From positions 930,001 through 994,000 of the forward strand of contig OZ239145.1 in the NCBI GenBank assembly GCA_965194535.1: 64,000 bases of DNA, given 5' to 3'. Source of the DNA: Verrucolacustris abundans. Lineage in GTDB: Bacteria; Verrucomicrobiota; Verrucomicrobiia; Methylacidiphilales; Verrucolacustridaceae. The translations under genes and the position numbers were made by a program. Below the pieces are notes generated by a model, which was given only the letters and a program-made list of their open reading frames with translations, did no database searches and was not told the DNA's origin. This document shows positions 50,201-58,575 of this stretch, piece after piece. Each line of letters starts with the position of its first letter. The stretch's first letter is position 1.

Positions 50201-51547
50201 TTGACGGGTGCCGTTGATGCGGACACCGATCTGAGGCCCGATAACCGAGGAGCTAGTTTGGCTGAGAACCACGTCATCCACGAGAAGGCTTGAGAATGCA
50301 ACACCCGAGTTGTTTCTCCCCAGAGGCTGAATCTTGAGTGTCATGGCCCCCGCAGCGAGTTGGGCTGAATTAGCTTTAAAGGAGGCTTTGTAGGTTTTCC
50401 ACTGGCCTAAGCCCTGAGAAATATCCTCAGATAAGTCGGTGCGGGAATATTCCGTAATCGCGGCACTGTCCATGAATGACACAACAGTTGAACTGGCTTT
50501 GTAATTGGTCTCGAATTTAGCTCGGAACGTGGCGGTAAAGTAATCGCCATTCGCCGAATTGAATGAGATGCCCTGTTGCATCGCTCCTGCATACGCACCC
50601 CCCGACCAACCCGGCCAGAAAAGAAAAGTGCTGCCGTCCTCACTCCATGGATCGCTACTATTAACGTAAGCACCCTCGAAAACCGTCCAATTTGACTCGC
50701 CCTGGACGAAGTTTCCGTTGCGTAAAAGTTGAGCTGGTGTGGTGCTGGACAGATACCCCGTGGTCGCCGGATCAGTGACAACTAGTTTCACGTCGTCGAT
50801 TTCGACTCGAACGCTGGAAGCAGTCAGATCAAAGCCGGGATTTTTTCGTCCCCCTGACGCAGGAACAGTCGGATTATCTGCATAGGCAGTGTAGCCAATA
50901 GTTCCGAGTCGATTGAAACCGCTTAACTCAATCAGTGCGGTATAAGACGCCGCATTGGCTGGAAAGTTGTAGGAAGTGCCCTTGCCTGCAATCAAACCAG
51001 CAGTGTCTAAGGTTCCGCCAATTGTAGCCCAGTCGCTTCCGTTAATAAAAACTGGTTCGAACATAATTCTCTTATATCCGCCAGGCACTGCATTAGGGTT
51101 ATCTCCGGTGGCGTGCAGTTTGAGTATCACCACTGCGCCTGTGCTGGGCATTCCTCGTGCGCGGACTCTGGCAGTAAATGAGACTTTGCTAAGATCGCTT
51201 TGACCAAATCCTCCAGCGGTGTAGGGACTATTGACCGTTCCTAAAGTAACGTTTGCTGCCCAACCACCAAAGAACGAACCAGCCGTTACGGCAGATGCGT
51301 TCGGCGTAAGAGCCAGATAACCGCTGGTAGGTGCAGTGGGAAACCCGTTGTTCGCTAAACTGGTGGTGGGCGAAATGTTGCCAGTACTAGGACTTAGTGC
51401 AGTTGAGGCAAAGTAAGAGTACGAAGCACTGGCGGTATTGAAGTTTAAATCCAAGAGGGTGGTTGTAGCCGCCTCGACACTTGTTAATGAAAGTGAAAGT
51501 GTTGCTATTGCAACACATAAGAGGTGCTGGAGGCGAGGAAACAACAC
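47261..51547 (-). CDS. Very large secreted GH16 beta-glucanase with multiple binding modules
   Basis: A 1428-residue protein with a signal peptide (residues 1-26). In order: a beta-rich N-terminal module, a CBM-like module from LLRNGNFVQGESNWTVFEG (about 270-430), an Ig-like anchor module (IGVRINGTRQSDDAT to INLTATP, about 440-550), another beta-rich region, a second CBM-like module (SNGSFEEDLTNPGG, about 765-940), the GH16 catalytic domain (about 960-1210), a fibronectin type III domain (about 1220-1310) and a C-terminal module with NADANGDGVKEGIQYAF. The catalytic motif CGEIDVMEWRG gives E1084, D1086 and E1089. GH16 with WTPETGGGGWGNGEQQTYT is typical of beta-1,3-glucanases (laminarinases). 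GTG 51547 is the start, with AGGA upstream. Confidence 0.93.
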   Translation of the reverse strand: MLFPRLQHLLCVAIATLSLSLTSVEAATTTLLDLNFNTASASYSYFASTALSPSTGNISPTTSLANNGFPTAPTSGYLALTPNASAVTAGSFFGGWAANVTLGTVNSPYTAGGFGQSDLSKVSFTARVRARGMPSTGAVVILKLHATGDNPNAVPGGYKRIMFEPVFINGSDWATIGGTLDTAGLIAGKGTSYNFPANAASYTALIELSGFNRLGTIGYTAYADNPTVPASGGRKNPGFDLTASSVRVEIDDVKLVVTDPATTGYLSSTTPAQLLRNGNFVQGESNWTVFEGAYVNSSDPWSEDGSTFLFWPGWSGGAYAGAMQQGISFNSANGDYFTATFRAKFETNYKASSTVVSFMDSAAITEYSRTDLSEDISQGLGQWKTYKASFKANSAQLAAGAMTLKIQPLGRNNSGVAFSSLLVDDVVLSQTSSSVIGPQIGVRINGTRQSDDATVNMVAPLVGRTTTSTVKVENSGAEDLTISSVALSGTAWALSGITTPVTIAPGGNTTFSITTIPATTTPLSATLTINSNDKETADQAFAINLTATPQNAVELFDGSTTPTQFGWSATASTSGLLNASSFAISNGELVLNVDSSGDTWPWSYAISRTFASPGVIDLGTSSFQVALKASGVFQGLTENKVQIRLESLNSAMAVTGSIQLGSWVDETTANSVAPLDAYFTGDGILDRVVVRIPEGGANYTTVGGTLSSSSVGVNTTFDASAPYFRIVIEMTDREFDVDSGNSVAIDSINLQLALKPFALSNGSFEEDLTNPGGPTATPTPPKSWSQFPSEGVSKDIIPNADRVYNQFTRSNDVSTTSSAYAGTKVMKVFGQNYYPGGVWEGPSQTGTTYQEFLTSATPTLAAGSVIHARGVAKVFSIDPLTGGSTFNYGFKFLNSANNEIGRTVTTLTANNFTADKWLPLTVNATIPAGTEKVQLISEFIQNASTDLGAVYLDDLSIGFGTISPTATVGSNTYNLVWSDEFDGTTLNSANWTPETGGGGWGNGEQQTYTSNTENLKIEGGNLIIRAVKSGSAWTSARIKSQDKRSFQYGKIEFRAKLPTGVGPWPAAWLLGNNISSAGWPACGEIDVMEWRGGFNGTANGDANTVGHALHSSLRNGSSPVEPPSRSAVVNPSSAFHTYAVVWSANNLVFSVDGVDKATLTPPTADAAAFQKEFFLILNLAMGGAYVGGSIDSALNSATYEVDYVRVYQAASATVTAPAAPATPTFSAVSSTGFTVNWGPVSGATSYKLDVSASSSFASYVTQDLTVSGTTQAVTGLNPGTTYYARVRAVNSGSTSASSSNGIQATLTSYQQYLSGLGYSTSTAFNADANGDGVKEGIQYAFNGAFPRLGTSPATITRSGSTLTYTFDIRSDSALTVVAQLSTNLTSWTDQAGSVITNGTGAAAGYIRKIVTLTTTEPKAFIRLQVTGN

Positions 51548-51555
51548 AGTGGTAT

Positions 51556-51584
51556 CCTATACTACATGAGTTGTAATTTGTCAA
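51556..51584 (-). promoter_or_regulatory. Candidate promoter of the GH16 gene
   Basis: On the minus strand a perfect TTGACA (51584-51579), a 17-base spacer and TATAGG (51561-51556) lie directly before GTG 51547. Transcription would begin about 51549, leaving almost no leader, so either the mRNA is leaderless or the start is slightly different. The AGTATAG core resembles the PEP-CTERM promoter. Confidence 0.5.
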
Positions 51585-51727
51585 TGTGGTGCCTTACATT
51601 AAAAGAAATTAGCTTACAAATATTTACATCGAATTGAGACCTTAGTGATTCCAAGGAGCAATAGATGGGTGCCAAGGGGGTGATGAAGTGGCATCAGAGC
51701 ACCAAAATGAGTCGTCCTAAAATCGAT

Positions 51728-52924
51728 TTAGCTAAATTTGTGAATGTAAAAGCCGGATCTGAGTTTTGGTTCAAACCAGGTGCTCTTGGGTGGCATGATC
51801 TGATCGGCATCGGCCACAGCCAGGATTTGGGATAGGGATACGGCCGGAAGGCTGAAAGCGGCAGCGGCTTGGCCTGAGTTGACCCTATCTTCCAGGCTCT
51901 TAGTTCCATGAATTCCGCCTACGAAATCGAGACGGGCATCTGTTCTTGGATCCTTCACCTGCAAAACGGGACCGAGCAGGCGATCCTGAAGAGCAGAGGC
52001 GTCCAACTTGGCAACTGGGTCCGAATTGGAGTCGGCTTTCCACGCAAGCTGATGCCATTTTCCCTCCAAAAACAGCCCGATCTTTCCTGTTTCATCTGGA
52101 GGAGCAGAGGGAGAAGGGGTTACTTGGAAAACTTTTTTCGCCTCTTCGAGGAATGTGGCGGGAGTGAAAGGATCGAGCTTCAGAACCAGTCGGTGGTAGG
52201 GAAGAACCTGAAGCTCGGAGGCGGGGAAATAGACGGTTAGGATGCCGAGCGGGCCTGGTTTCTCCTTCGCCAAACGAGCTGCTGCCGCCGCCCGATGATG
52301 TCCGTCGGCAATATAGGAACGGGAGACCTGGGTAAAGAGGCGGACAATTTCCGCAGCATCCGGGCAGCGCCAGACGGTGTGTTTGACCCCCCGTTCATCC
52401 GTTACCTCCGCTAGGGGTTTTACGGTCAGTTCAATTTCGTCCATCTGTGCGGTCAGTTCAGGTAGATCGGGATAAGCGGCGAGTACGGGCCCGGTGAGTG
52501 CCCCTAGATGGCGGATCAGAGTGACGCGGTCATCCTCCTTGTCAGGTCGGGTGAACTCATGTTTCCGCAATTGGCCGGAGGCGTAGTCGCCGAAATCGGC
52601 AAGAGCGGCAAAGCCACGTTGCCGATGTTTTCCCTCGATCATTCGCACGAGATAGATCGAAGGCTTTGCTTCTTTTTGCAGAGATCCGTTCTCGATCAGG
52701 CGGGAAAAATTCTCAGCTGCTTTTCTATACACTTCAGGGGCATTGAATTTGACGGCCTCGGGAAATTCAAGGTCAGCACGGTCCACCCGAATTAGAGTGT
52801 TGGGGTGATCTTTGGCGAGGGCGCGGCACTCTTCGCGCGAAACGATGTCGTAGGGAACACAGGTTATTTCAGCTGCACTCTTGGGGTTGACCGTGAGTGC
52901 TGGAATGGGGTGAATCTTAACCAT
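51728..52924 (-). CDS. DUF1015 family protein
   Basis: A 398-residue protein with the DUF1015 pattern: CVPYDIVSREECRALAKDHPNTLIRVDR at the start, RMIEGKHRQRGFAALADFGDY, IRHLGALTGPVLAAYPD and the SRSYIADGHHRAAAAARLA block, whose DGHHR His residues look catalytic or metal-binding. Some archaeal and bacterial relatives are nucleotide-using kinases, but no activity is settled for this branch. ATG 52924 (MVKIHPIPALTV) is preferred over TTG 52936. The gene stands alone between the GH16 gene and a divergent membrane-protein gene. Confidence 0.88.
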   Translation of the reverse strand: MVKIHPIPALTVNPKSAAEITCVPYDIVSREECRALAKDHPNTLIRVDRADLEFPEAVKFNAPEVYRKAAENFSRLIENGSLQKEAKPSIYLVRMIEGKHRQRGFAALADFGDYASGQLRKHEFTRPDKEDDRVTLIRHLGALTGPVLAAYPDLPELTAQMDEIELTVKPLAEVTDERGVKHTVWRCPDAAEIVRLFTQVSRSYIADGHHRAAAAARLAKEKPGPLGILTVYFPASELQVLPYHRLVLKLDPFTPATFLEEAKKVFQVTPSPSAPPDETGKIGLFLEGKWHQLAWKADSNSDPVAKLDASALQDRLLGPVLQVKDPRTDARLDFVGGIHGTKSLEDRVNSGQAAAAFSLPAVSLSQILAVADADQIMPPKSTWFEPKLRSGFYIHKFS

Positions 52925-52957
52925 TGAAGCTACCAATGTAGTGGTTGAAGGGGGTCT

Positions 52958-53644
52958 TTGTCTAATCGGATAGAGTGGTATGGAGGTTGTATCTTGCGAG
53001 CAAAGGTGGTTATTTGTTTCGTGATGGGCTCATCTGTATTGCACTGGGTTGGTAAGTTTTTTGCGATTCTTACGTTGGTTTCTTTTTTTCTTCCTTGGGT
53101 GCGTCTACAGCCATCGGCTTTGAAAAAAAACACCCTCGAAGTGGTTCGGAATACGGCTGAGGGTGATTCAAACTTTTTAAGGAGTATGATCTGGATAAGA
53201 AGGGGGGAGTGGTCGGAAATGTGGGCGGATCCTGCGGATGGTTTTTCGGGGTTTCAGTTGGGTTTCGGGGCGGCATCGGGGACACAGCGTGCTAAGGTGC
53301 AAAGCGAATTGGCTTCGGTAGCTTTGGATCAAAAAGAGAATCGACCTCTTCTGGGATGGCTTCTTTTAATCCCTGTTTTAACAGGGTTGGTTTGGGCCTG
53401 CTTGAGTTTGCCACGTCCTCCAGCGATTGGCTTGGCTGTGCCTGCGGCGGGTTTAACGGGTTTGTATATCCTCTTGAGGTGGAAGATGGCGGACGCGTAC
53501 TCAGATCGGTTAATTGCCCAACTTCAGCTCAGCGTTGGCTGGTGGGGAACGCTTTACGGAATGCTTGGACTAGCAGTGGTGTGTGTTGTGATGTTAACCC
53601 GAATTCGGGGAGGCTGGGAGGATTCGCGAGTTACGATGCTTTAG
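52958..53644 (+). CDS. Membrane protein of unknown function
   Basis: Up to 228 residues with about four membrane spans (FFAILTLVSFFLPWV; LLGWLLLIPVLTGLVWACLSL; AIGLAVPAAGLTGLYILLRW; WWGTLYGMLGLAVVCVVMLT) and a soluble loop of about 70 residues between spans 1 and 2. No family was recognised. TTG 52958, preceded by GAAGGGGG, is the upstream-most start, but ATG 53024 (MGSSVLHWVGKFF) is also plausible. It converges on tatA with a 14-base overlap of the coding ends. Confidence 0.7.
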   Translation: MSNRIEWYGGCILRAKVVICFVMGSSVLHWVGKFFAILTLVSFFLPWVRLQPSALKKNTLEVVRNTAEGDSNFLRSMIWIRRGEWSEMWADPADGFSGFQLGFGAASGTQRAKVQSELASVALDQKENRPLLGWLLLIPVLTGLVWACLSLPRPPAIGLAVPAAGLTGLYILLRWKMADAYSDRLIAQLQLSVGWWGTLYGMLGLAVVCVVMLTRIRGGWEDSRVTML

Positions 53645-53861
53645 TGTTATTCGAGTCTTTTTTATCTACGTCTTTAACAGCGTTTTTTACTTCTTTTTCA
53701 AAGTCATCTTTAGCCCGAGAAAATTCTCCAAGACTACGGCCAATGGAGCGGGCTAGCTCGGGAAGCTTTTTCGCTCCAAACAAAAGAATGATAACAAGAA
53801 CGATCCAAAACCATTCGGAGCCTTGGGGGAGGCCAAGTGCGAGAGGTAGGGGGATAAACAT
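53631..53861 (-). CDS. tatA: Twin-arginine translocase subunit TatA/TatE
   Basis: A 76-residue protein with one N-terminal span (EWFWIVLVIILLFGAKK), the FG hinge, an amphipathic helix (LPELARSIGRSLGEFSRAKDDF) and a charged tail, the standard TatA layout. TatA forms the pore for folded-protein export. The span is preceded by a Gly/Pro-rich stretch (MFIPLPLALGLPQGS). AGGAT lies 8 bases before ATG 53861. tatC is not in the window. Confidence 0.94.
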   Translation of the reverse strand: MFIPLPLALGLPQGSEWFWIVLVIILLFGAKKLPELARSIGRSLGEFSRAKDDFEKEVKNAVKDVDKKDSNNTKAS

Positions 53862-53947
53862 TCCTATATCCTAAGTTGAAACTGCCGTCTGGCAAGAAAG
53901 CCGTTGCAGGGTTGCTAGAGGGATTTGGGGTTAAGGTGTTTTCGGAA

Positions 53948-54997
53948 TTAGAGACTTAAGGCTTTGCGGGCGGCATCCAAGGTGGGGGGGATGGGACTGG
54001 GTGCGTGCGGGAAGAGGGAGAGGACGGTATCGGGGTCTTTTAATCCGTGTCCAGTAAGGGTCATCGTGACCAAACTGCCTTTTGGGATCCAGCCAACCGC
54101 GACTGCTTTACGTAAACCCGCGACGGGTGCGGCGCAGGCGGGCTCAACAAAAATACCCTCGGTCTGAGCGAGTAGTTGATACGCGCTAAGAATTTCCTGG
54201 TCTGAAACTTTATCAATTCGCCCATTGGATTCCTTCGCTGCGGCCAAGGCTCCTTCTCCGCTGGCGGGGTTTCCAATTCGAATGGCGGTAGCGATGGTTT
54301 GAGGGTCTTTGACGATATGACCGTCTACCAGCGGGGCAGCACCTGAAGCTTGCCAACCAAACATTCGTGGACGCGGGCCTTTGGGGATGGCTTCACAGAA
54401 ACCTTTCCAGTAAGCGGTGATATTGCCTGCATTTCCTACGGGTAAAAAGTGGAAGTCCGGCGTCTTGCCCAGCGCTTCCAGGATTTCGAAGGAGGCAGTC
54501 TTTTGGCCCTCAATTCGAACAGGGTTGATTGAGTTTACCACCTCAACCTCTTTAAGGTTCGACATTTGACGGATCAGATTAAGGGCATCGTCAAAGTTCC
54601 CTGATATTGGAAGAAGTTTAGCGCCATGGATCAAAGCCTGAGTCAGCTTGCCCAAGGCAATTTTTCCCGATGGGATAATCACAGCGGATGCGATGCCCGC
54701 CCGAGCGGCGTATGCGGAAGCCGAAGCGGAGGTGTTACCTGTGCTGGCGCAGATAACCAACTTGGCTCCTTTGGCCACTGCGTGAGTTACGGCCATGGTC
54801 ATGCCGCGGTCTTTAAAAGAGGCTGTTGGGTTCAAGCCTTCATATTTCAATCTTAAGTCGAAATCTCCTCCGATGGCCGCGGTCAATCGAGGTGCGGGAA
54901 GAAGTGGAGTATTCCCTTCGAATAGGGTAATGGCTTTGGCGTTTGCGGGAAGAGGGAGGCGATCCCGAAACGCGTGGATGATGCCGTTCCAACTCAT
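53948..54997 (-). CDS. thrC: Threonine synthase
   Basis: PLP enzyme (349 residues) that converts O-phosphohomoserine to threonine. The PLP Lys is K62 in NPTASFKDRGM, the phosphate-binding loop is CASTGNTSASASAYAARAG, and LFEGNTPLLPAPRL is at the start. ATG 54997 overlaps the TGA of hom (ATGA), so I prefer it to the longer frame to 55054. hom and thrC form a Thr operon. Confidence 0.95.
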   Translation of the reverse strand: MSWNGIIHAFRDRLPLPANAKAITLFEGNTPLLPAPRLTAAIGGDFDLRLKYEGLNPTASFKDRGMTMAVTHAVAKGAKLVICASTGNTSASASAYAARAGIASAVIIPSGKIALGKLTQALIHGAKLLPISGNFDDALNLIRQMSNLKEVEVVNSINPVRIEGQKTASFEILEALGKTPDFHFLPVGNAGNITAYWKGFCEAIPKGPRPRMFGWQASGAAPLVDGHIVKDPQTIATAIRIGNPASGEGALAAAKESNGRIDKVSDQEILSAYQLLAQTEGIFVEPACAAPVAGLRKAVAVGWIPKGSLVTMTLTGHGLKDPDTVLSLFPHAPSPIPPTLDAARKALSL

Positions 54998-56283
54998 AGC
55001 AGGTCTTCCACGCGCAAGATTGTGGCCGGTGCCCGTGTGTTCGGAAGTTTGCAAATCGAAGCAATGGAGCGTTGGAGGGAGGATAGGGGGGCGGGCTCGA
55101 GGAGAAACACCAGCGGAACTGAGCCTGCGCCTCGACCTTCCGGCTGCAGAACGGAGGAGATTCCAATCTTTTCAGAGCCGAAAATTCCTGCGACTTGGGC
55201 CAAGACTCCGGGGCGATCCTCGACCTCGATCCGCACGTAGAATCTTCCAACAGATGTGTTTTTCTCAATCAAGGTCATCTTGCTGCTAGGTTTTGGTAAA
55301 GCAGGTCCGGGGGCTTTATCGCAAAGGTTTTTTGCGGCTTCGGCTAGGTCGGCCAGAAGTGCGCTGGAGGTGGCATCGGGACCTGCACCACGACCTGTAA
55401 ACTGCACGGGTCCAGAAAGATTCCCTATAAGGCCAACCGCATTAAACGCACCATGAACAGAAGCCATAGGATGTCGTGAAGGAAGAAGAGTCGGTGCAAC
55501 GCGAACTTCAATCTGCTCGCTACCCACTGGCTTGATCATAGCCAGTAGTTTGATCACATAGCCGAGCTGATGCGCAAAGGAGACGTCCTGAGATACGATT
55601 TGGCGAATTCCTTCGACTGGGATTTCTGAAAACTTAGGAAGGAACCCATATGCGAGAAGGCACAGAATCGCTGCTTTGTGAGCAGCATCAATTCCATCCA
55701 CGTCTAGGCGATCGTCTGCTTCTGCGTACCCAAGGTCTTTGGCTTCCTTAAGTGCAGTAGAGAAATCCGAGCCAGCCTCGGCCATGCGAGTCAGGATGTA
55801 GTTGGAAGTGCCATTGATGATCCCGTGGAGACCGAGGAGCTGATTGGCAACTAGTCCTTCACGAAGGGCTTTGAGGACAGGGATTCCGCCTGCGACGCTG
55901 GCTTCGAAATAGATTGGGCTGCCTGATTTTTGAGCCAATGCGATCAGTTCTTGGCCGCGTTCAGCTAAAAGGGCTTTGTTGGCAGTGACGAAAGGTTTGC
56001 GGGCCTTGATACAGGCTTCGGCAATCGAGAAAGATTCCGAAGTTCCTCCCACCAACTCGACGACGATTTGTACGGCTTGATCCGCGACAACTTTTTTCCA
56101 GTCACCCACAGCGGGCAAGGGGAGATCGGGGCGGGTTTTCGAGGGGTCTTTGACGGCGATCCCACGAATTTCAAGCTGGATGCCAAGCCGCTGAGCGATC
56201 AGTCCATTGGCTTTGGGAAGGTTGCGGATCAATCCGGATCCAACCGTTCCACATCCAACTAAGCCAATCCCGATCTTGTTCAT
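54994..56283 (-). CDS. hom: Homoserine dehydrogenase with ACT domain
   Basis: Reduces aspartate semialdehyde to homoserine (429 residues). NAD(P) motif IGLVGCGTVGSGLI at the N-terminus, TANKALLAERG, GIINGTSNYILTRM and AEADDRLDVDGIDAAHKAAIL (with the catalytic Lys) follow. The C-terminal ACT domain (YVRIEVEDRPGVLAQVAGIFG) is the site of feedback control, usually by threonine. It is translationally coupled to thrC. Confidence 0.96.
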   Translation of the reverse strand: MNKIGIGLVGCGTVGSGLIRNLPKANGLIAQRLGIQLEIRGIAVKDPSKTRPDLPLPAVGDWKKVVADQAVQIVVELVGGTSESFSIAEACIKARKPFVTANKALLAERGQELIALAQKSGSPIYFEASVAGGIPVLKALREGLVANQLLGLHGIINGTSNYILTRMAEAGSDFSTALKEAKDLGYAEADDRLDVDGIDAAHKAAILCLLAYGFLPKFSEIPVEGIRQIVSQDVSFAHQLGYVIKLLAMIKPVGSEQIEVRVAPTLLPSRHPMASVHGAFNAVGLIGNLSGPVQFTGRGAGPDATSSALLADLAEAAKNLCDKAPGPALPKPSSKMTLIEKNTSVGRFYVRIEVEDRPGVLAQVAGIFGSEKIGISSVLQPEGRGAGSVPLVFLLEPAPLSSLQRSIASICKLPNTRAPATILRVEDLL

Positions 56284-56408
56284 TTGAACATTTGAGCCTG
56301 CTTAGGGGGTGTATCGCAAGATCAACCCCACGGGTTTTCAAAAATAAATAAGAAGGAAACGTGGATCTGAGGATTGAGGAGATGGGGCATGTGTGGTTAG
56401 AATATCGA

Positions 56409-57533
56409 ATGGTACGTGCTGGCATCGTGGGTCTTCCAAATGTAGGGAAGAGTACTCTCTTTAACGCGGTGACGCGTACTCGGAAGGCACAGGCAGCCAA
56501 TTACCCTTTCTGCACGATCGAACCGAATGTTGGAATGGTCACGGTACCCGACTCCCGTTTGGACTGGTTGGCCAAGATGTCTGGAAGCGAGAAGATCCTG
56601 CCTGCTTCCATCGAACTGGTGGACATTGCCGGACTGGTCAAGGGAGCGAGTCAGGGGGAGGGATTGGGGAATCAGTTTTTGACTCACATCCGAGAAGTGG
56701 ACGCGATTATCCAAGTGGTCCGGTGTTTTGAAGATGCAGACATTCATCATGTGGCTGGAACGGTGGATCCCTTGCGTGATATTGAGACGATTATGACCGA
56801 GCTGGTTTTGGCTGATTTGGGAACGGTCACGAAGCGGTTGGATAAGCCCGGAAAAGCGGCCAAGCAAGGGGATGCGCAAGCGAAGGCGGAGTTGGCGCTT
56901 TTAGCGAGACTGAAGCCCCACTTGGATTCGGGTAAACCAGCTCTGACCTTGGAGATGACGGACGACGAGAAAAAGGTCGTGCGAAGCTTTTTCCTTTTAA
57001 CCACAAAACCCACACTCTTTGCCTGTAATGTGAAGGAGGATGAGTTGGGGGCTTTAACGCAAGGGGAGAGGGGCGGAAAAACGGGGGGGCAGGTGAAAAA
57101 TGTGGAGGAGTATTGTGGGGCCCACTTATCCAGCAAGGCGGTCATAGTGAGCGCGCAGATTGAATCCGAGTTGGTGGATCTACCCGAGGTGGAAGGGAAG
57201 GAGTACCTCGCGGGACTCGGAGTCAAAGAGTCGGGCGTGGGGTCTTTGATTCGCGCCGCTTATGATTTGCTTGGGTTACGGACTTATTTAACGACAGGCC
57301 CAAAGGAGACCCGAGCGTGGACAATTCACGCAGGCGATCGAGCCCCCCAAGCGGCAGGAGTGATTCATACCGATTTTGAGCGGGGCTTTATTGCAGCGGA
57401 AACGGTGGCTTATGCAGATCTTCAAAGTGCGGGGACGATGGCCAAAGTTAAAGAAGCAGGAAAGCTTCGTGTGGAGGGAAAGGAGTATGTCGTTCAGGAT
57501 GGGGATGTGATGGATTTTCGATTCAATGTGTAG
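56409..57533 (+). CDS. ychF: Redox-regulated ATPase YchF (Obg-like)
   Basis: TRAFAC-class P-loop protein that prefers ATP and binds ribosomes. G1 GLPNVGKST at the N-terminus, ANYPFCTIEPNVG, G3 DIAGLVKGAS and NVKEDELG follow; the C-terminal TGS-like domain ends VVQDGDVMDFRFNV. ATG 56409 gives 374 residues and the standard N-terminus (MVRAGIVGLPNVG); the frame extends back to GTG 56361, which has AAGGA close before it, so a longer form cannot be excluded. Confidence 0.95.
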   Translation: MVRAGIVGLPNVGKSTLFNAVTRTRKAQAANYPFCTIEPNVGMVTVPDSRLDWLAKMSGSEKILPASIELVDIAGLVKGASQGEGLGNQFLTHIREVDAIIQVVRCFEDADIHHVAGTVDPLRDIETIMTELVLADLGTVTKRLDKPGKAAKQGDAQAKAELALLARLKPHLDSGKPALTLEMTDDEKKVVRSFFLLTTKPTLFACNVKEDELGALTQGERGGKTGGQVKNVEEYCGAHLSSKAVIVSAQIESELVDLPEVEGKEYLAGLGVKESGVGSLIRAAYDLLGLRTYLTTGPKETRAWTIHAGDRAPQAAGVIHTDFERGFIAAETVAYADLQSAGTMAKVKEAGKLRVEGKEYVVQDGDVMDFRFNV

Positions 57534-57544
57534 ATGGATTTTGC

Positions 57545-58177
57545 ATGAAAAGTAACGTCTATGTAGTCCGGCATCCGCTGGTTCAGCACAAGCTCACGCT
57601 CATGCGAAAAAAAACCACGAGCGTGACGGAGTTCCGTGAGCTCGTGGGGGAAGTTGCGATGTTGATGGCGTATGAGGTGACGAAGGATCTGCCTTTAACC
57701 AAGATGAAGATCCAGACGCCGATGGAAAAGATGATGTCTCCGGTGCTTCAGGGTGAGAAAATGGTTTTGGTTCCGATTCTCCGTGCGGGGATGGGGTTGC
57801 TGGACGGAATGCTCAGAATTTTTCCATCCGCCCGGGTCGCGCACATCGGTATTTACCGGGATCATAAGACGCTGGAACCGGTGGAGTACTATTTCAAAGC
57901 CTCCAAGACATTACGGGGGCGGGATTTGATTTTATTGGATCCAATGCTGGCGACGGGGAATTCGGCTATTGCGGCCACAGATCGCTTGAAGGGGGCTCAT
58001 CCCCGCTCGATTCGTTTTATGTGTCTGGTTTCCGCTCCCAAGGGGGTTCGCGCATTCCAGAAAGCACACCCCGATGTTCCGATGTACACTGCGGCGATTG
58101 ACCGAAAACTGAATGCTCATGGTTATATTCTGCCGGGGTTGGGTGATGCCGGGGACAGAATCTTTGGGACGATTTAA
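57545..58177 (+). CDS. upp: Uracil phosphoribosyltransferase
   Basis: Salvages uracil to UMP with PRPP (210 residues). VRHPLVQHKLTLMRKKTTS at the start, VPILRAGMGLLDGML and the PRPP loop LLDPMLATGNSAIAATD are standard, as is YILPGLGDAGDRIFGT at the end. ATG 57545, 11 bases after ychF, suggests co-transcription. Its stop overlaps the end of the convergent SMR gene by 4 bases. Confidence 0.96.
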   Translation: MKSNVYVVRHPLVQHKLTLMRKKTTSVTEFRELVGEVAMLMAYEVTKDLPLTKMKIQTPMEKMMSPVLQGEKMVLVPILRAGMGLLDGMLRIFPSARVAHIGIYRDHKTLEPVEYYFKASKTLRGRDLILLDPMLATGNSAIAATDRLKGAHPRSIRFMCLVSAPKGVRAFQKAHPDVPMYTAAIDRKLNAHGYILPGLGDAGDRIFGTI

Positions 58178-58500
58178 TTTACGCTATTTGAAACCTTAAG
58201 CAGAACCACGCCGACAATCACAAGAACGAGCCCCAGAATCTTTCCCCAAGGGAAACTCTCTCCAAAGAAGAGGATTCCAATGATCGCAATGAGTGCTGTG
58301 CCTGCGGCGGCCCAGATTGCATAGACCGTCCCGATTTCGAGGCTTTTCAAGGAAACCGACATCAATGCGAAAGCGGACAAGTAAAAGAGTATTACTCCTA
58401 GGATGGGTAAGGGGCGGCTCATTCCGTTGGACAGTTTCAGACAAATCGTGCCGCAAACTTCGAGGGCGATAGACAAACTCAGGATCAACCACGGGTTCAT
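58174..58500 (-). CDS. Small multidrug resistance (SMR) family transporter
   Basis: A 108-residue protein with four hydrophobic spans. The essential membrane Glu is in LSIALEVCGTICLKLSNG, and TVYAIWAAAGTALIAIIGILFFGE is the SMR signature. It acts as a dimer exchanging protons for organic cations or guanidinium. Whether it belongs to the EmrE-like or guanidinium-exporter branch cannot be decided; no guanidine riboswitch was seen in front. Confidence 0.92.
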   Translation of the reverse strand: MNPWLILSLSIALEVCGTICLKLSNGMSRPLPILGVILFYLSAFALMSVSLKSLEIGTVYAIWAAAGTALIAIIGILFFGESFPWGKILGLVLVIVGVVLLKVSNSVN

Positions 58501-58575
58501 CCTTTTATCGTAGGATAGTGCAAATCCGAGGCAATCTGGTTTACTCGGTTTTTAAGGGTGATACGATGGACTCAT

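Noticed and set aside
51694..51909. 71-codon minus-strand frame at the end of the DUF1015 gene
   Set aside because: It overlaps the DUF1015 C-terminus in another frame and has no features of its own.
54840..55268. 142-codon minus-strand frame between hom and thrC
   Set aside because: Out-of-frame shadow over the ends of two well-supported genes.
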